This document shows, piece by piece, positions 28,174 through 36,991 of a DNA stretch of 64,000 nt; the first letter of the stretch is position 1, and each line of letters opens with the position of its first letter. Position numbers and translations under genes: made by a program. Source of the DNA: Arthrobacter sp. ov118 (lineage in GTDB: Bacteria; Actinomycetota; Actinomycetes; Actinomycetales; Micrococcaceae); NCBI RefSeq assembly GCF_900116495.1, contig NZ_FPAY01000001.1:372001-436000 (forward strand). The letters run 5' to 3'. Below the pieces are notes generated by a model. The model was not told where the DNA came from, searched no databases, and saw only the letters and a program-made list of their open reading frames with translations.

Positions 28174-28788
28174 TTAGCGTACTTTGGCGAGGATCGCCGA
28201 GGCGTGGGCTTCCAGGCCGCCGCCGGACGACGAGGTTTTGCCCGTGGCCACATCCCAGCGCCACAGCAGGTTTCCTTCCACGAGACCGAAGATCCGGGTG
28301 GCCGCCGTGTACTCCTTGGAGTGGCTCCCGCGCATCACCATGTCGGTGCTGAGCTGGATCTGGGGTCCCTTGATCTGGCCGTAGTAGAGCTCGGAGATGC
28401 CGCCAGGATGGGCGATGGAGACCGAGATGTCGAAGCCGCCGTCGCTGTTGCGCAGGGTCTCGACCTCGTCGGCGCTCTTGAGCACCGGGACGATGTCCGC
28501 CGGGATCAGGCCGGGGCCGCCGTCCTCCTCACGCTGCTTGCGCTCCAGCGCCCAGAAGCCGGTCTCGACCGTCAGGGGACGCAGCTTGGTGCCCTCGTCA
28601 TCGGTCAGCCAGCTCTCGGCACGGTACTGCAGGTACGGCAGGCCGTTGTGCGTAAACGACACGTGCTGCAGGAAGTGCTCCGAGTCCTCATCCCCGGCTC
28701 CCAGCCGGCCGCGGCCCTCCCACTCACCAATGAGCCAGGACAGCGGAACGATTTCGGGGGTCAGATCAGTAGGAATTTCAATCGGCAC
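28174..28788 (-). CDS. Nitrobindin-like heme-binding beta-barrel protein
   Basis: A 204-residue protein of the FABP-like/THAP4 heme-binding family, often called nitrobindin and reported to isomerise peroxynitrite. The family signature is LIGEWEGRGRLG near residues 19-30; later conserved parts are HVSFTHNGLPYLQYRAESWL and the C-terminal histidine region around GGLEAHASAILAKVR. The ATG at 28788 follows GGTAGTTGCTG. The small TM gene upstream and this gene are on one strand. Heme and NO chemistry is inferred from the family. Confidence 0.85.
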   Translation of the reverse strand: MPIEIPTDLTPEIVPLSWLIGEWEGRGRLGAGDEDSEHFLQHVSFTHNGLPYLQYRAESWLTDDEGTKLRPLTVETGFWALERKQREEDGGPGLIPADIVPVLKSADEVETLRNSDGGFDISVSIAHPGGISELYYGQIKGPQIQLSTDMVMRGSHSKEYTAATRIFGLVEGNLLWRWDVATGKTSSSGGGLEAHASAILAKVR

Positions 28789-28830
28789 AGCAACTACCTC
28801 TGGAAACTACGGGGTCTGGAAAGTACGCGG

Positions 28831-28944
28831 TTACTTCTGGCCTCTGAAGAGGCGGTAGACGACAAAGCCAGCAAACCACGCCATGGACAGGCTGGCCACG
28901 CCGAGCAGGACAAGGAAGAAGATCTCATATGCAAGTACGGACAT
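28831..28944 (-). CDS. 37-residue single-pass membrane microprotein
   Basis: Too short for routine ORF calling. ATG 28944 is preceded by AGGA (seven bases upstream). The product starts MSVLAYEIFFLVLLGVASLS, has one hydrophobic helix and ends YRLFRGQK with a positive tail, which predicts the N-terminus outside and the C-terminus in the cytoplasm. It sits between the permease and the nitrobindin-like gene on the same strand with short spacings (16 and 42 bp). Third positions are strongly G/C-rich, supporting real coding. Function unknown. Confidence 0.75.
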   Translation of the reverse strand: MSVLAYEIFFLVLLGVASLSMAWFAGFVVYRLFRGQK

Positions 28945-28960
28945 GATGCCATCCTAACGC

Positions 28961-29695
28961 CTAGTAGATGAGTAATTTGTCTATGAAGTAAGCCAGGGAA
29001 CCGACCGCCGACACCGGGCCCAGCCCCATGCCCACGGCCGCCAAAACGGTCAGGCCTTCGCCGCTGAGGATCACGAGACGGCGGAAACTCACCAGCACCG
29101 CGCCCACGACGGCGCCGGCGAGGGCCGCGGGCAACACGGCGATATCGGAGAACACCAGGCCCGCCAGCGGTCCGGCGAGCGCGGCACTGACGATGCCCAG
29201 CGGCGCGACGATCCGGTCAGGCCAGCGGATCAGCCCTGCCAGCAGGGCGATCGCAGCGCTGACGGCTGCCACGAGGAGCATCTCGCGGACTCCGTTGAAG
29301 CGCGAACTCGCAATCCAGCCGGCGCCCAGGCAGGACAGCAGGACGCCCGCGCACGAGCCGAGGGTGGATTCGAGGCGCTGGGCCTGGCCCGTGCCCCGGA
29401 TGAGCTGCATGACGAAGATTGCCATGACGCCCACCGCCAGGAACGACGGCGTCCAGTCCAGGAAGGCGGGAGCGGGAAGATAGGTTGCGGCCACCGCCGA
29501 GCCCACGCCCGGCAGGCCAATCAGTGCTGCCAGAGTCTTCTTGGCAGGGATGCCAAGGAAATAGGGCCAGCCGATGCCGATGCCGGCGGCCGTGAGGGCA
29601 GCAACTGCCAGGAGGACCTCGGGCGAGGAGTAGGCGCCGGCGACGATGGCTGCGAGACCGGCCAGGCCGACGATCCCGACGCTCCACGGCTTCAC
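28961..29695 (-). CDS. Multi-pass membrane protein (permease-like)
   Basis: A 244-residue protein made almost wholly of hydrophobic segments, about eight to ten helices, starting MKPWSVGIVGLAGLAAIVAG. No transporter signature is recognisable; RLVILSGEGLTVLAAVGMGL lies near the C-terminus. It stands divergent to glnR, 243 bp apart. Small membrane proteins in this place are common in actinobacteria, but I cannot name a substrate. The ATG at 29695 begins the only sensible frame. Confidence 0.75.
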   Translation of the reverse strand: MKPWSVGIVGLAGLAAIVAGAYSSPEVLLAVAALTAAGIGIGWPYFLGIPAKKTLAALIGLPGVGSAVAATYLPAPAFLDWTPSFLAVGVMAIFVMQLIRGTGQAQRLESTLGSCAGVLLSCLGAGWIASSRFNGVREMLLVAAVSAAIALLAGLIRWPDRIVAPLGIVSAALAGPLAGLVFSDIAVLPAALAGAVVGAVLVSFRRLVILSGEGLTVLAAVGMGLGPVSAVGSLAYFIDKLLIY

Positions 29696-29938
29696 TGTTG
29701 CCTCACCGCCGGCAGACCCGCCATGGTCATACCTTCGCTCACTGCGGACCCCAATTCGACTCGGCTAAATTTCGACGGGCCGCGGCCCTGACCATTCAAT
29801 CCTGCCCTATGTGAACCGTATGTGTCGCAAAAGGACTGGCCGGACGTGACGGGACCATGGCCGGAAAGGGGCCTTTAGGTATACTCGAGGTCAGCACCAC
29901 CGACGCCCAACGATGCGCGGACACCCCTTGGAGGAACA

Positions 29939-30637
29939 ATGTCGCACATCCTGCTTTTGACCAACAGCACCGGAACATCCGTGGACGTCCTGCCTGCTCT
30001 TGAACTGCTGAACCACCGGGTGCACATCCTGCCGGCCGAGCCCACTGCCTTGCTCGAGACCGATCCCTGCGACATTGTGCTGCTGGACGCCCGCAAGGAC
30101 CTGGTCGGCGCACGTTCCCTTACCCAGCTGCTCAAGGCCACCGGCCTCAGCGCCCCGTTGATGCTCATCCTTACCGAGGGCGGCATGGCAGCAGTCTCCT
30201 CGGCATGGTCCGTGGACGACATCCTCCTGGAATCCGCGGGACCGGCGGAGGTCGAGGCCCGGATCCGCCTCGGCGTTGCGCGCGCAGTTCCCGATCAAGA
30301 GGAAGCTCCGAGCGAAATCCGCGCCGCCGGCGTCGTGATCGACGAGGCCAGCTACACGGCACGGGTGAACGGCGCGGCGCTCAACCTGACCTTCAAGGAA
30401 TTCGAACTGCTGAAATACCTGGCCCAGCACCCGGGCCGGGTTTTCACCCGCCAGCAGCTGCTCACCGAGGTCTGGGGCTACGACTACTACGGCGGCACCC
30501 GCACGGTGGATGTCCACGTCCGGCGGCTCCGGGCCAAGCTGGGCGCCGACCACGAGAACCTGATCAGCACCGTCCGCAACGTCGGCTACCGCCTGACCCT
30601 GGTCCGGCAGCCCGAGGACGAACTCAGCGAAGCCTGA
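29939..30637 (+). CDS. glnR: Orphan OmpR-type regulator GlnR
   Basis: A 232-residue regulator with receiver and winged-helix domains. The receiver keeps Asp50 in CDIVLLDARKDL but lacks the usual double-acidic pocket near the N-terminus, as in GlnR, which is an orphan not regulated by a classical kinase. The DNA-binding part shows LTFKEFELLKYLAQHPGRVF, TRQQLLTEVWGYDYYGG and RRLRAKLGADHENLISTVRN. The close match to actinobacterial GlnR sequences, and mshD directly downstream as in mycobacteria, support the name. It governs nitrogen assimilation in the family. SD GGAGGAAC precedes the ATG. Confidence 0.88.
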   Translation: MSHILLLTNSTGTSVDVLPALELLNHRVHILPAEPTALLETDPCDIVLLDARKDLVGARSLTQLLKATGLSAPLMLILTEGGMAAVSSAWSVDDILLESAGPAEVEARIRLGVARAVPDQEEAPSEIRAAGVVIDEASYTARVNGAALNLTFKEFELLKYLAQHPGRVFTRQQLLTEVWGYDYYGGTRTVDVHVRRLRAKLGADHENLISTVRNVGYRLTLVRQPEDELSEA

Positions 30638-30670
30638 GCGGGACGGCAAAGGCCCCGGGCACCGAAACAC

Positions 30671-30710
30671 CGAAGGCCCCGGGCTCTGATTCCAGAGTCC
30701 GGGGCCTTCG
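30671..30710 (+). terminator. Terminator after glnR
   Basis: Stem 30671-30687 with 30694-30710 (one mismatch in 17, 6-nt loop) carries CGAAGGCCCC...GGGGCCTTCG. It begins 34 bp after the glnR stop. No long U-tract follows, but position and stem length fit a terminator. Confidence 0.75.
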
Positions 30711-30717
30711 TGGTGAG

Positions 30718-30769
30718 TGGAGGACATACGGGTCGAACGTATCGAGGCCACCCCAGCGGTGGATCCCCC
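30718..30769 (-). other. tRNA-like T-arm/acceptor structure, unassigned
   Basis: On the minus strand this 52-nt stretch ends with ATACG-TTCGACC-CGTAT, a 5-bp stem with a canonical T-loop, followed by GTCCTCC, which pairs with GGGGGAT at its 5' end (two wobbles), then a discriminator-like A. A D/anticodon region is missing; only CCACC-GGTGG is between. It may be a decayed tRNA, an RNA element or chance. It lies in the glnR-mshD gap. Confidence 0.3.
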
Positions 30770-30854
30770 TCGCATCCGGCGCAACGCCGGACGAGATAAC
30801 GACTATACGCCCCGGCCTGAATTGAACCAAATCGGCCGCTGATAGCCTTGGGCC

Positions 30855-31826
30855 ATGAGTCCTGCGCACCCGGAAAACTGGCCCGTACTTGCCCTCAAGG
30901 GAACCGTGGAGGGCGGGCTGCTGCGGGACATCGCTGCCCTCGTCGTCGCGGCCGAGGAGTCCGACGGCAATCCGCCGCTGTCCGAACAGACCCTCGTCAC
31001 GCTTCGCGCCGCCGACTCCGGCGACCATTCGGTCCTGGCCCTTGCCTTGTACGCCCCGGACGAGGCCTCGGATCCGGCGACGGCACAGGACCTGGCCGGC
31101 GTCGCCGTCGTCATTGACGAACCCGACGGAACCGGGATCCTGGAGATCGCCGTCCACCCCAGCTACCGCAACCAGGGTGTGGGCGACCGTCTGGTGGGGG
31201 AACTGAAAAGCATCCGCGGCTTCGCGGGGCTGAACGCCTGGTCCCACGGCAACCACGAGGCCGCGGCCGACCTCGCGGCCCGTTACGGCTACGGCGCGGT
31301 GCGCGAACTGTGGAAAATGCGGCTCATGACGGCGACGGCAGCGCTGCCGGAGGTCAAACTCCCTGAGGGCGTACGAGTCCGGGCCTTCGTGCCCGGCCGG
31401 GACGAGGACGCCTGGCTGGCCGCCAACAAGGCCGCCTTCGCCCACCACCCGGAGCAGGGCAACCTGACCCGCGCCGACCTGGACGCCCGGATGGCCGAGC
31501 CCTGGTTTGATCCTGCAGGCTTCCTGCTGGCCGTCGACGCCGAGGACCGGATTCTCGGCTTCCACTGGACCAAGGTGCACCCCCGGCGCGGCGACCACCC
31601 GATGATGGGCGAGGTCTACGTGGTGGGCGTGACCCCCGAGGCCCAGGGCTCCGGGCTGGGCAAGGCCCTCACCGTCGCCGGCATCAGGCATCTGCAGGGC
31701 CTGGGGCTCCACGCCGTAATGCTTTACGTCGACGCCGACAACGTCCCCGCGCTCGCGCTGTACCGCCGCCTCGGCTTCACCCGCTGGGACGTCGATGTCA
31801 TGTACGCCCCGCTCCCCCGCGACTGA
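30855..31826 (+). CDS. mshD: Mycothiol synthase
   Basis: MshD acetylates Cys-GlcN-Ins with acetyl-CoA, the last step of mycothiol synthesis, the main thiol of actinobacteria. 323 residues form two GNAT domains: the first has IAVHPSYRNQGVGDRLVGEL, the second VVGVTPEAQGSGLGKALTVA. The family-typical FAHHPEQGNLTRADLDARM and DEDAWLAANKAAF regions are present, as is NVPALALYRRLGF at the end. It lies after glnR, the same neighbourhood as in mycobacteria. ppk follows on the same strand. Confidence 0.93.
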   Translation: MSPAHPENWPVLALKGTVEGGLLRDIAALVVAAEESDGNPPLSEQTLVTLRAADSGDHSVLALALYAPDEASDPATAQDLAGVAVVIDEPDGTGILEIAVHPSYRNQGVGDRLVGELKSIRGFAGLNAWSHGNHEAAADLAARYGYGAVRELWKMRLMTATAALPEVKLPEGVRVRAFVPGRDEDAWLAANKAAFAHHPEQGNLTRADLDARMAEPWFDPAGFLLAVDAEDRILGFHWTKVHPRRGDHPMMGEVYVVGVTPEAQGSGLGKALTVAGIRHLQGLGLHAVMLYVDADNVPALALYRRLGFTRWDVDVMYAPLPRD

Positions 31827-31963
31827 TTCCAGGCTGCGGTCCGGCCCGCGGACGGGCGTTGGCCCCGGCGACGGACCCGGCCCGTCCGGGCCGAAATCTC
31901 GGGTCATCGGCCCGTATTGCTTGTAAGGTTGAAGCTACATCGCGCCAGCATAGAGGAGACACC

Positions 31964-34231
31964 ATGCCACGGGACACTGCCCGGACATCCACGTCTGAAC
32001 CCGCTACGTCGGATAAGGGGGCGCGCCCGGTGCGTGCCCGCTTTGGTTCCTCCGAAGTGCCGGCCTCACGCGCCACGCAGGACCGGATCGACATTCCGGA
32101 GTTCGCGCCGAACCTGGAGCCGGAAGGCGACATCAGCCCGGACCGGTTCCTGGACCGCGAACTGAGCTGGCTGGCCTTCAACGCGCGGGTTCTGGAACTG
32201 GCCGAGGACCCCAGCCTGTACCTGCTGGAGCGGGTCAGCTTCCTGTCCATCTTCGCCTCCAACCTGGACGAGTTCTTCATGGTCCGGGTGGCCGGGCTGA
32301 AGCGGCGGATCGCCACGGGCCTCGCGGTCCCCTCCCCCGCCGGGCTGAGCCCCGTGCAGGTGCTGGAGCAGATCGGCGAGGAAGCCCACCGGCTCCAGGA
32401 ACGCCATGCACGCGTCTACGCCGAGCAGATCCGCCCGGCCCTGGCCTACGAGCACATCCACCTCATGCACTGGGAGGAGCTCGATTCGCAGGCCAAGGAC
32501 CAGCTCAGCGCCATGTTCGCGGAGAAGGTCTTCCCCATCCTGACCCCGCTGGCCGTGGACCCGGCCCACCCCTTTCCGTACATTTCGGGGCTCTCCCTGA
32601 ACCTGGCCGTGGTGGTCCGCAACCCAGTCAGCGACAAGGAACTCTTCGCCCGCGTCAAGGTCCCCGACCAGCTGCCGCGCCTGATCTCGATTGACGGTGC
32701 CCGCGCCGGCTCCGTGCCCGGGCGCGTGGCACGGTTCATCGCCCTCGAAGAGGTCATTGCCGTACACCTGGACCAGCTGTTCGCCGGCATGGAGGTCCTG
32801 GAGCACCACACCTTCCGCGTGACCCGCAACGAGGACGTCGAGGTCGAAGAGGACGACGCCGAGAACCTGCTGCAGGCCCTGGAGAAGGAGCTCCTGCGCC
32901 GCCGGTTCGGCCCTCCCGTCCGGCTCGAGGTCACCAACGACATCAACCCGAACATCCGGGCCCTGCTGATCCGCGAGCTCGGCGTCGAGGAATCCGAGGT
33001 CTACTCCGTCCCGGCACCGCTGGACCTGCGCGGGCTGTCCGTGATTTCCGGGATTGACCGGGCGGACCTGCACTACCCCAAGCACGTCCCGCACACCTCC
33101 CGGCACCTCAACGAATCCGAGACGTCCAAGGCGGCCAACGTCTTTGCCGCCATGCGGCGCCGGGACATCCTCCTGCACCACCCCTATGACTCCTTCTCCA
33201 CATCCGTCCAGGCGTTCCTGGAACAGGCGGCCGCGGACCCGAAAGTCCAGGCCATCAAGCAGACGCTGTACCGCACGTCCGGTGACTCTCCGATTGTCGA
33301 TGCGCTGATCGACGCCGCCGAAGCCGGCAAGCAGGTCCTGGCCCTCGTGGAGATCAAGGCCCGCTTCGATGAGCAGGCCAACATCTCCTGGGCCCGGAAA
33401 CTGGAACAGGCCGGCGTCCATGTGGTGTACGGCATCGTCGGTTTGAAGACCCACTGCAAGCTTTCCCTGGTGGTCCGCCAGGAAGTGGACGGCCTGCGCC
33501 GCTACTGCCACATCGGCACCGGAAACTACCACCCCCGCACGGCCCGCTACTACGAGGACCTCGGCCTGCTCACAGCCAACGAGCAGGTGGGCGAAGACCT
33601 CTCAAAGCTGTTCAACCAGCTTTCCGGCTACGCGCCGAAGTCCACGTTCAAGCGGCTGCTCGTCGCACCGCGCTCGGTCCGGTCCGGCCTGATTGACAGG
33701 ATCGAAACCGAGATCAGGAACGCCAGGGCCGGCATCCCCGGCCGAGTCCAGATCAAGGTCAATTCGATGGTGGACGAGACCATCATCGATGCCTTGTACC
33801 GCGCGTCCCAGGCCGGGGTGCAGGTGGACGTCATTGTCCGCGGCATCTGCTCCCTGCGGCCCGGCGTTCCCGGCCTGAGCGATAACATCACGGTCCGCTC
33901 CGTGCTGGGCCGCTTCCTGGAGCACTCGCGCGTCTTCGCCTTCGCCAATGCCGGCGACCCGGTGGTCTACATCGGCTCGGCCGACATGATGCACCGCAAC
34001 CTGGACCGCCGGGTGGAGGCCCTCGTGCAGCTCACCGGCGGCGCGGACACGAGCTATGTCCTGGACCTGCTCGACCGCTACATGGATCCCGAAACCGCCA
34101 GCTGGCACCTGGACAACCAGGGCGTCTGGACCCGGCACCACCTCGCAGAAGGGGACGGTCGTAGCCTCGACGACGTCCAGTCCTGGCTGCTGGCCTCCCG
34201 TTCGCGTCAACGTTCGACGAGCCTGCGGTAG
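31964..34231 (+). CDS. ppk: Polyphosphate kinase 1
   Basis: PPK1 polymerises the gamma-phosphate of ATP into polyphosphate, reversibly, at the membrane. 755 residues from ATG 31964, preceded by GAGGAG; the frame stays open upstream to 31859. The N-domain has RELSWLAFNARVLELAEDPS and FASNLDEFFMVRVAGLKRRI. The phosphohistidine regions are GLKTHCKLSLV and RRYCHIGTGNYHPRTARYYE. The N-terminal ~50 residues are a low-complexity extension. It is followed 5 bp later by a Nudix/SixA gene, so both are probably cotranscribed. Confidence 0.95.
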   Translation: MPRDTARTSTSEPATSDKGARPVRARFGSSEVPASRATQDRIDIPEFAPNLEPEGDISPDRFLDRELSWLAFNARVLELAEDPSLYLLERVSFLSIFASNLDEFFMVRVAGLKRRIATGLAVPSPAGLSPVQVLEQIGEEAHRLQERHARVYAEQIRPALAYEHIHLMHWEELDSQAKDQLSAMFAEKVFPILTPLAVDPAHPFPYISGLSLNLAVVVRNPVSDKELFARVKVPDQLPRLISIDGARAGSVPGRVARFIALEEVIAVHLDQLFAGMEVLEHHTFRVTRNEDVEVEEDDAENLLQALEKELLRRRFGPPVRLEVTNDINPNIRALLIRELGVEESEVYSVPAPLDLRGLSVISGIDRADLHYPKHVPHTSRHLNESETSKAANVFAAMRRRDILLHHPYDSFSTSVQAFLEQAAADPKVQAIKQTLYRTSGDSPIVDALIDAAEAGKQVLALVEIKARFDEQANISWARKLEQAGVHVVYGIVGLKTHCKLSLVVRQEVDGLRRYCHIGTGNYHPRTARYYEDLGLLTANEQVGEDLSKLFNQLSGYAPKSTFKRLLVAPRSVRSGLIDRIETEIRNARAGIPGRVQIKVNSMVDETIIDALYRASQAGVQVDVIVRGICSLRPGVPGLSDNITVRSVLGRFLEHSRVFAFANAGDPVVYIGSADMMHRNLDRRVEALVQLTGGADTSYVLDLLDRYMDPETASWHLDNQGVWTRHHLAEGDGRSLDDVQSWLLASRSRQRSTSLR

Positions 34232-34236
34232 GGTCC

Positions 34237-35220
34237 GTGAGTGTGAGCAGTGATTCTCTGGTCGCGGACCAGACCGACCATCCCGGCGAAGAGATTGCCG
34301 TCACGGCGGCTGGCGCCATCCCCTGGCGCCTCAACTCGGCAAACGAGGACGAGCTGGAGGTCCTGCTGATTCACCGTCCGCGGTATGACGACTGGTCCTG
34401 GCCGAAGGGCAAAATCGACTCCGGCGAGACCATCCCGGAATGCGCCGTGCGCGAGGTGGAGGAAGAGATCGGGCTCGTCGCTCCGCTCGGGATTCCGCTG
34501 CCGCCCATCCACTACCACGTGGCCGCCGGGCTGAAGGTGGTCCACTACTGGGCGGTCGACGCCGACGGCGCCGCGCTGCTGCCGGACGGCAGGGAAGTGG
34601 ACAGCGTCATGTGGTGCACGCCGGAGAAGGCCGCCCGCCTGCTGAGCAACCCCGGCGACGTCGAGCCGCTGCAGCACCTCGCGGACGCCCACGCCCGCGG
34701 GGAACTGGAAACGTGGCCCCTGCTGGTCCTCCGCCATGCCAAGGCCAAGCCCCGCTCCTCCTGGACCAAGGCCGAAGGGGACCGCCCGCTCGCGGCCACC
34801 GGGGTTCGGCAGGCGCAGGCCGTGGGCCGGCTCCTGAGGGCCTGGAAGCCTGTCCGGATCGTTACAAGCCCGTGGCTGCGGTGCGTGGCCACCATCGCGC
34901 CCTACGCCAAGGCGGCCGAGGTCAAGGTGAAGCTCAACGAGTCCCTCACCGAGCACCGGCATAACCGCAGCCCGCACAAGACGGCCGCCGCCGTCGAGGG
35001 CCTGTTCGACAAGCAGCGGGCCGTGGCCCTGTGCACGCACCGCCCGGCGCTGCCGACCGTCCTGAAGCAACTGGCAAAACACATGAGCGGCCGGCTCCGG
35101 GACGAACTGCCCGACTCGGACCCGTTCCTGGCCCCTGGCGAAATGATCGTGTGCCACGTGGCGCGCGGCGGCAAGAAGAAAGTGGTGGCCGTGGAGCGGT
35201 TCAGGCCGTTCGACGACTGA
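34237..35220 (+). CDS. Nudix hydrolase fused to SixA-type histidine phosphatase
   Basis: A 327-residue fusion like mycobacterial MutT1. The Nudix box is GKIDSGETIPECAVREVEEE (E-x2-E-E-x-G-type REVEEEIG), so the N-domain (about 20-150) hydrolyses oxidised or other nucleotides. The C-domain (about 165-327) is a histidine phosphatase with LVLRHAKA (RHG-type, Ala in place of Gly) and a late CTHRPALP. In MutT1 the two domains act on 8-oxo-dGTP/diadenosine polyphosphates. It starts 5 bp after ppk; GTG 34237 is used (GTG 34243 is an alternative). Confidence 0.88.
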   Translation: MSVSSDSLVADQTDHPGEEIAVTAAGAIPWRLNSANEDELEVLLIHRPRYDDWSWPKGKIDSGETIPECAVREVEEEIGLVAPLGIPLPPIHYHVAAGLKVVHYWAVDADGAALLPDGREVDSVMWCTPEKAARLLSNPGDVEPLQHLADAHARGELETWPLLVLRHAKAKPRSSWTKAEGDRPLAATGVRQAQAVGRLLRAWKPVRIVTSPWLRCVATIAPYAKAAEVKVKLNESLTEHRHNRSPHKTAAAVEGLFDKQRAVALCTHRPALPTVLKQLAKHMSGRLRDELPDSDPFLAPGEMIVCHVARGGKKKVVAVERFRPFDD

Positions 35221-35285
35221 GGCCTATGTTGCCCGCGTCAGCTACACGAAGAGGCGGCCCGGGCAGTTCTCAGTAGACTGGAACC

Positions 35286-36089
35286 GTGAGCATTCCTACG
35301 CCCTATGAAGACCTGCTGCGTGACGTCCTCGAGCACGGCACGCATAAATCGGACCGGACCGGCACCGGCACGCTGAGCGTATTTGGCCGCCAACTGCGCT
35401 TTGACCTGAGCAAGAACTTTCCGCTCATCACCACCAAACGGGTCCACTTTAAGTCCGTGGCCGTGGAGCTGCTGTGGTTCCTGCGCGGCGACACCAACGT
35501 CAAATGGATGCAGGACCAGGGCGTGACGATCTGGAACGAGTGGGCCGACGCCGACGGCGAACTCGGTCCCGTGTACGGGGTCCAATGGCGCTCCTGGCCC
35601 ACGCCCGACGGCGGCCACATCGACCAGATCGCCGAACTCGTGGAGAACCTCAAGTCCAACCCGGACTCCCGCCGGCACATCGTCTCGGCGTGGAACGTGT
35701 CCGAACTCAAGGACATGGCCCTGCCCCCTTGCCACGCGTTTTTCCAGTTCTACGTGGCGGACGGCAAGCTCTCGTGCCAGCTGTACCAGCGCTCCGCGGA
35801 CACGTTCCTGGGCGTGCCGTTCAACATCGCCTCCTACGCGCTGCTGACCTGCATGCTGGCCCAGCAGACCGGCCTGGAACCGGGCGAATTCGTCTGGACC
35901 GGCGGGGATGTCCACATCTATGACAACCACATGGACCAGGTCCTCAAGCAGCTCGCCCGCGAGCCCTATGACTACCCCCAGCTGAAAATCACCCGCAAAC
36001 CGGACTCCATCTTCGACTACACCCTCGAGGACTTCGAAGTGGTCGGATACCAGCACCACCCGACGATTAAGGCCCCGATAGCCGTATGA
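35286..36089 (+). CDS. thyA: Thymidylate synthase
   Basis: ThyA methylates dUMP to dTMP with methylene-tetrahydrofolate. 267 residues, normal length. The nucleophile is Cys149 in ALPPCHAFFQF; the phosphate-binding Arg lies in HKSDRTGTGTLSVFGRQLRF, and QLYQRSADTFLGVPFNIASY is the conserved folate/dUMP segment. It overlaps folA by 4 bp (ATGA), coupling it to the enzyme that regenerates its folate. Confidence 0.98.
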   Translation: MSIPTPYEDLLRDVLEHGTHKSDRTGTGTLSVFGRQLRFDLSKNFPLITTKRVHFKSVAVELLWFLRGDTNVKWMQDQGVTIWNEWADADGELGPVYGVQWRSWPTPDGGHIDQIAELVENLKSNPDSRRHIVSAWNVSELKDMALPPCHAFFQFYVADGKLSCQLYQRSADTFLGVPFNIASYALLTCMLAQQTGLEPGEFVWTGGDVHIYDNHMDQVLKQLAREPYDYPQLKITRKPDSIFDYTLEDFEVVGYQHHPTIKAPIAV

Positions 36090-36679
36090 GCAACGACAGC
36101 ACCCCGGGCCCGCAGCCCGGCGACTTCACTGAGCAACTCCGAGCGTCCACTACCGGTCTGGGGCTCGTCTGGGCCCAGACCACGGACGGCGTGATCGGCA
36201 AGGACGGCGACATGCCGTGGCACCTTCCCGAGGACATGGCGCACTTCACCCGGCTGACCAGCGGGCATCCGGTGATCATGGGCCGCAAGACCTGGCTTTC
36301 CTTCCCGGACAAGTACCGTCCGCTGCCGGGCCGCACCAACATTGTGGTCACCCGGCAGGAAGGCTGGGGTCAGACCGCCGAGGCGGAGGGCGCCCTGGCG
36401 GTGAAGTCGCTCGACGACGCGCTGCTGGAGTCCCAGTTCGCTCCCGGCCACGAGACGGTGTGGGTGCTGGGCGGCGGGGAAATCTTTGCCCAGACCGTGG
36501 ACGTCGCCGACGTCGCGGTGGTGACGTTCATCGATTCCGCGACCGAAGGCGACACCTACGCGCCCGAACTCACCTACGAATGGAAGCTGGCGGCCAGTGA
36601 GCCGGCCACCGGCTGGCTCACGTCCGCCAGCGGAACGCGGTACCGGTTCACACTGTGGCGCCGGACGGAGACCAAATAA
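36086..36679 (+). CDS. folA: Dihydrofolate reductase
   Basis: DHFR reduces dihydrofolate with NADPH. 197 residues. The N-terminal ~27 residues are an extension; the core begins TGLGLVWAQTTDGVIGKDGD. Substrate-pocket residues appear as DMPWHLPEDMAHFTRLT, NADPH motif as VIMGRKTWLSFPDKYRPLPG and the C-terminal VWVLGGGEIFAQTVD. It overlaps thyA by 4 bp and its stop overlaps the next gene by 1 bp. The pair forms a folate module. Confidence 0.97.
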   Translation: MSNDSTPGPQPGDFTEQLRASTTGLGLVWAQTTDGVIGKDGDMPWHLPEDMAHFTRLTSGHPVIMGRKTWLSFPDKYRPLPGRTNIVVTRQEGWGQTAEAEGALAVKSLDDALLESQFAPGHETVWVLGGGEIFAQTVDVADVAVVTFIDSATEGDTYAPELTYEWKLAASEPATGWLTSASGTRYRFTLWRRTETK

Positions 36680-36897
36680 TGCTGAGGAAACCCGAGACAC
36701 TATTTGTCCTGGGCTACATGCTCCTGCCCCTGCTCGCGCTGCTCTCGGCCATCGTGGGGTTGACCATGATCCTGGGCGGCAACAAGATCCTCGGCGCGAT
36801 TGTGCTGGTGGTCGTGACACAGGTCTTCACCTTCGGGGCAGTCTTCGCGCTGCGCCGGCGCAAAGCGGCGCTGCTCGAGGAGCCGCGCGCCGAGTAG
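36679..36897 (+). CDS. Small two-helix membrane protein
   Basis: A 72-residue protein starting MLRKPETLFVLGYMLLPLLA with two hydrophobic segments and a basic RRRKAA end. Its ATG overlaps the folA stop by one base (TAATG), so it is coupled to folA translation. Two helices and short loops suggest an integral membrane protein of unknown function. Such small proteins next to folA are seen in related actinobacteria; I cannot name a function. Confidence 0.8.
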   Translation: MLRKPETLFVLGYMLLPLLALLSAIVGLTMILGGNKILGAIVLVVVTQVFTFGAVFALRRRKAALLEEPRAE

Positions 36898-36991
36898 CGG
36901 CCAGCCGCGCCCGCGAACAGCGCGCGTCGCGAAACAGCAGGCGTGACGTAATCGACTGCGCCCTGACGCAGGTGTTGTCTAAACTGGGCCC

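Noticed and set aside
30711..30800. Full tRNA gene downstream of glnR
   Set aside because: Only the T-arm and acceptor-like pairing are canonical; no D-arm or anticodon arm, so it is listed as an unassigned structure.
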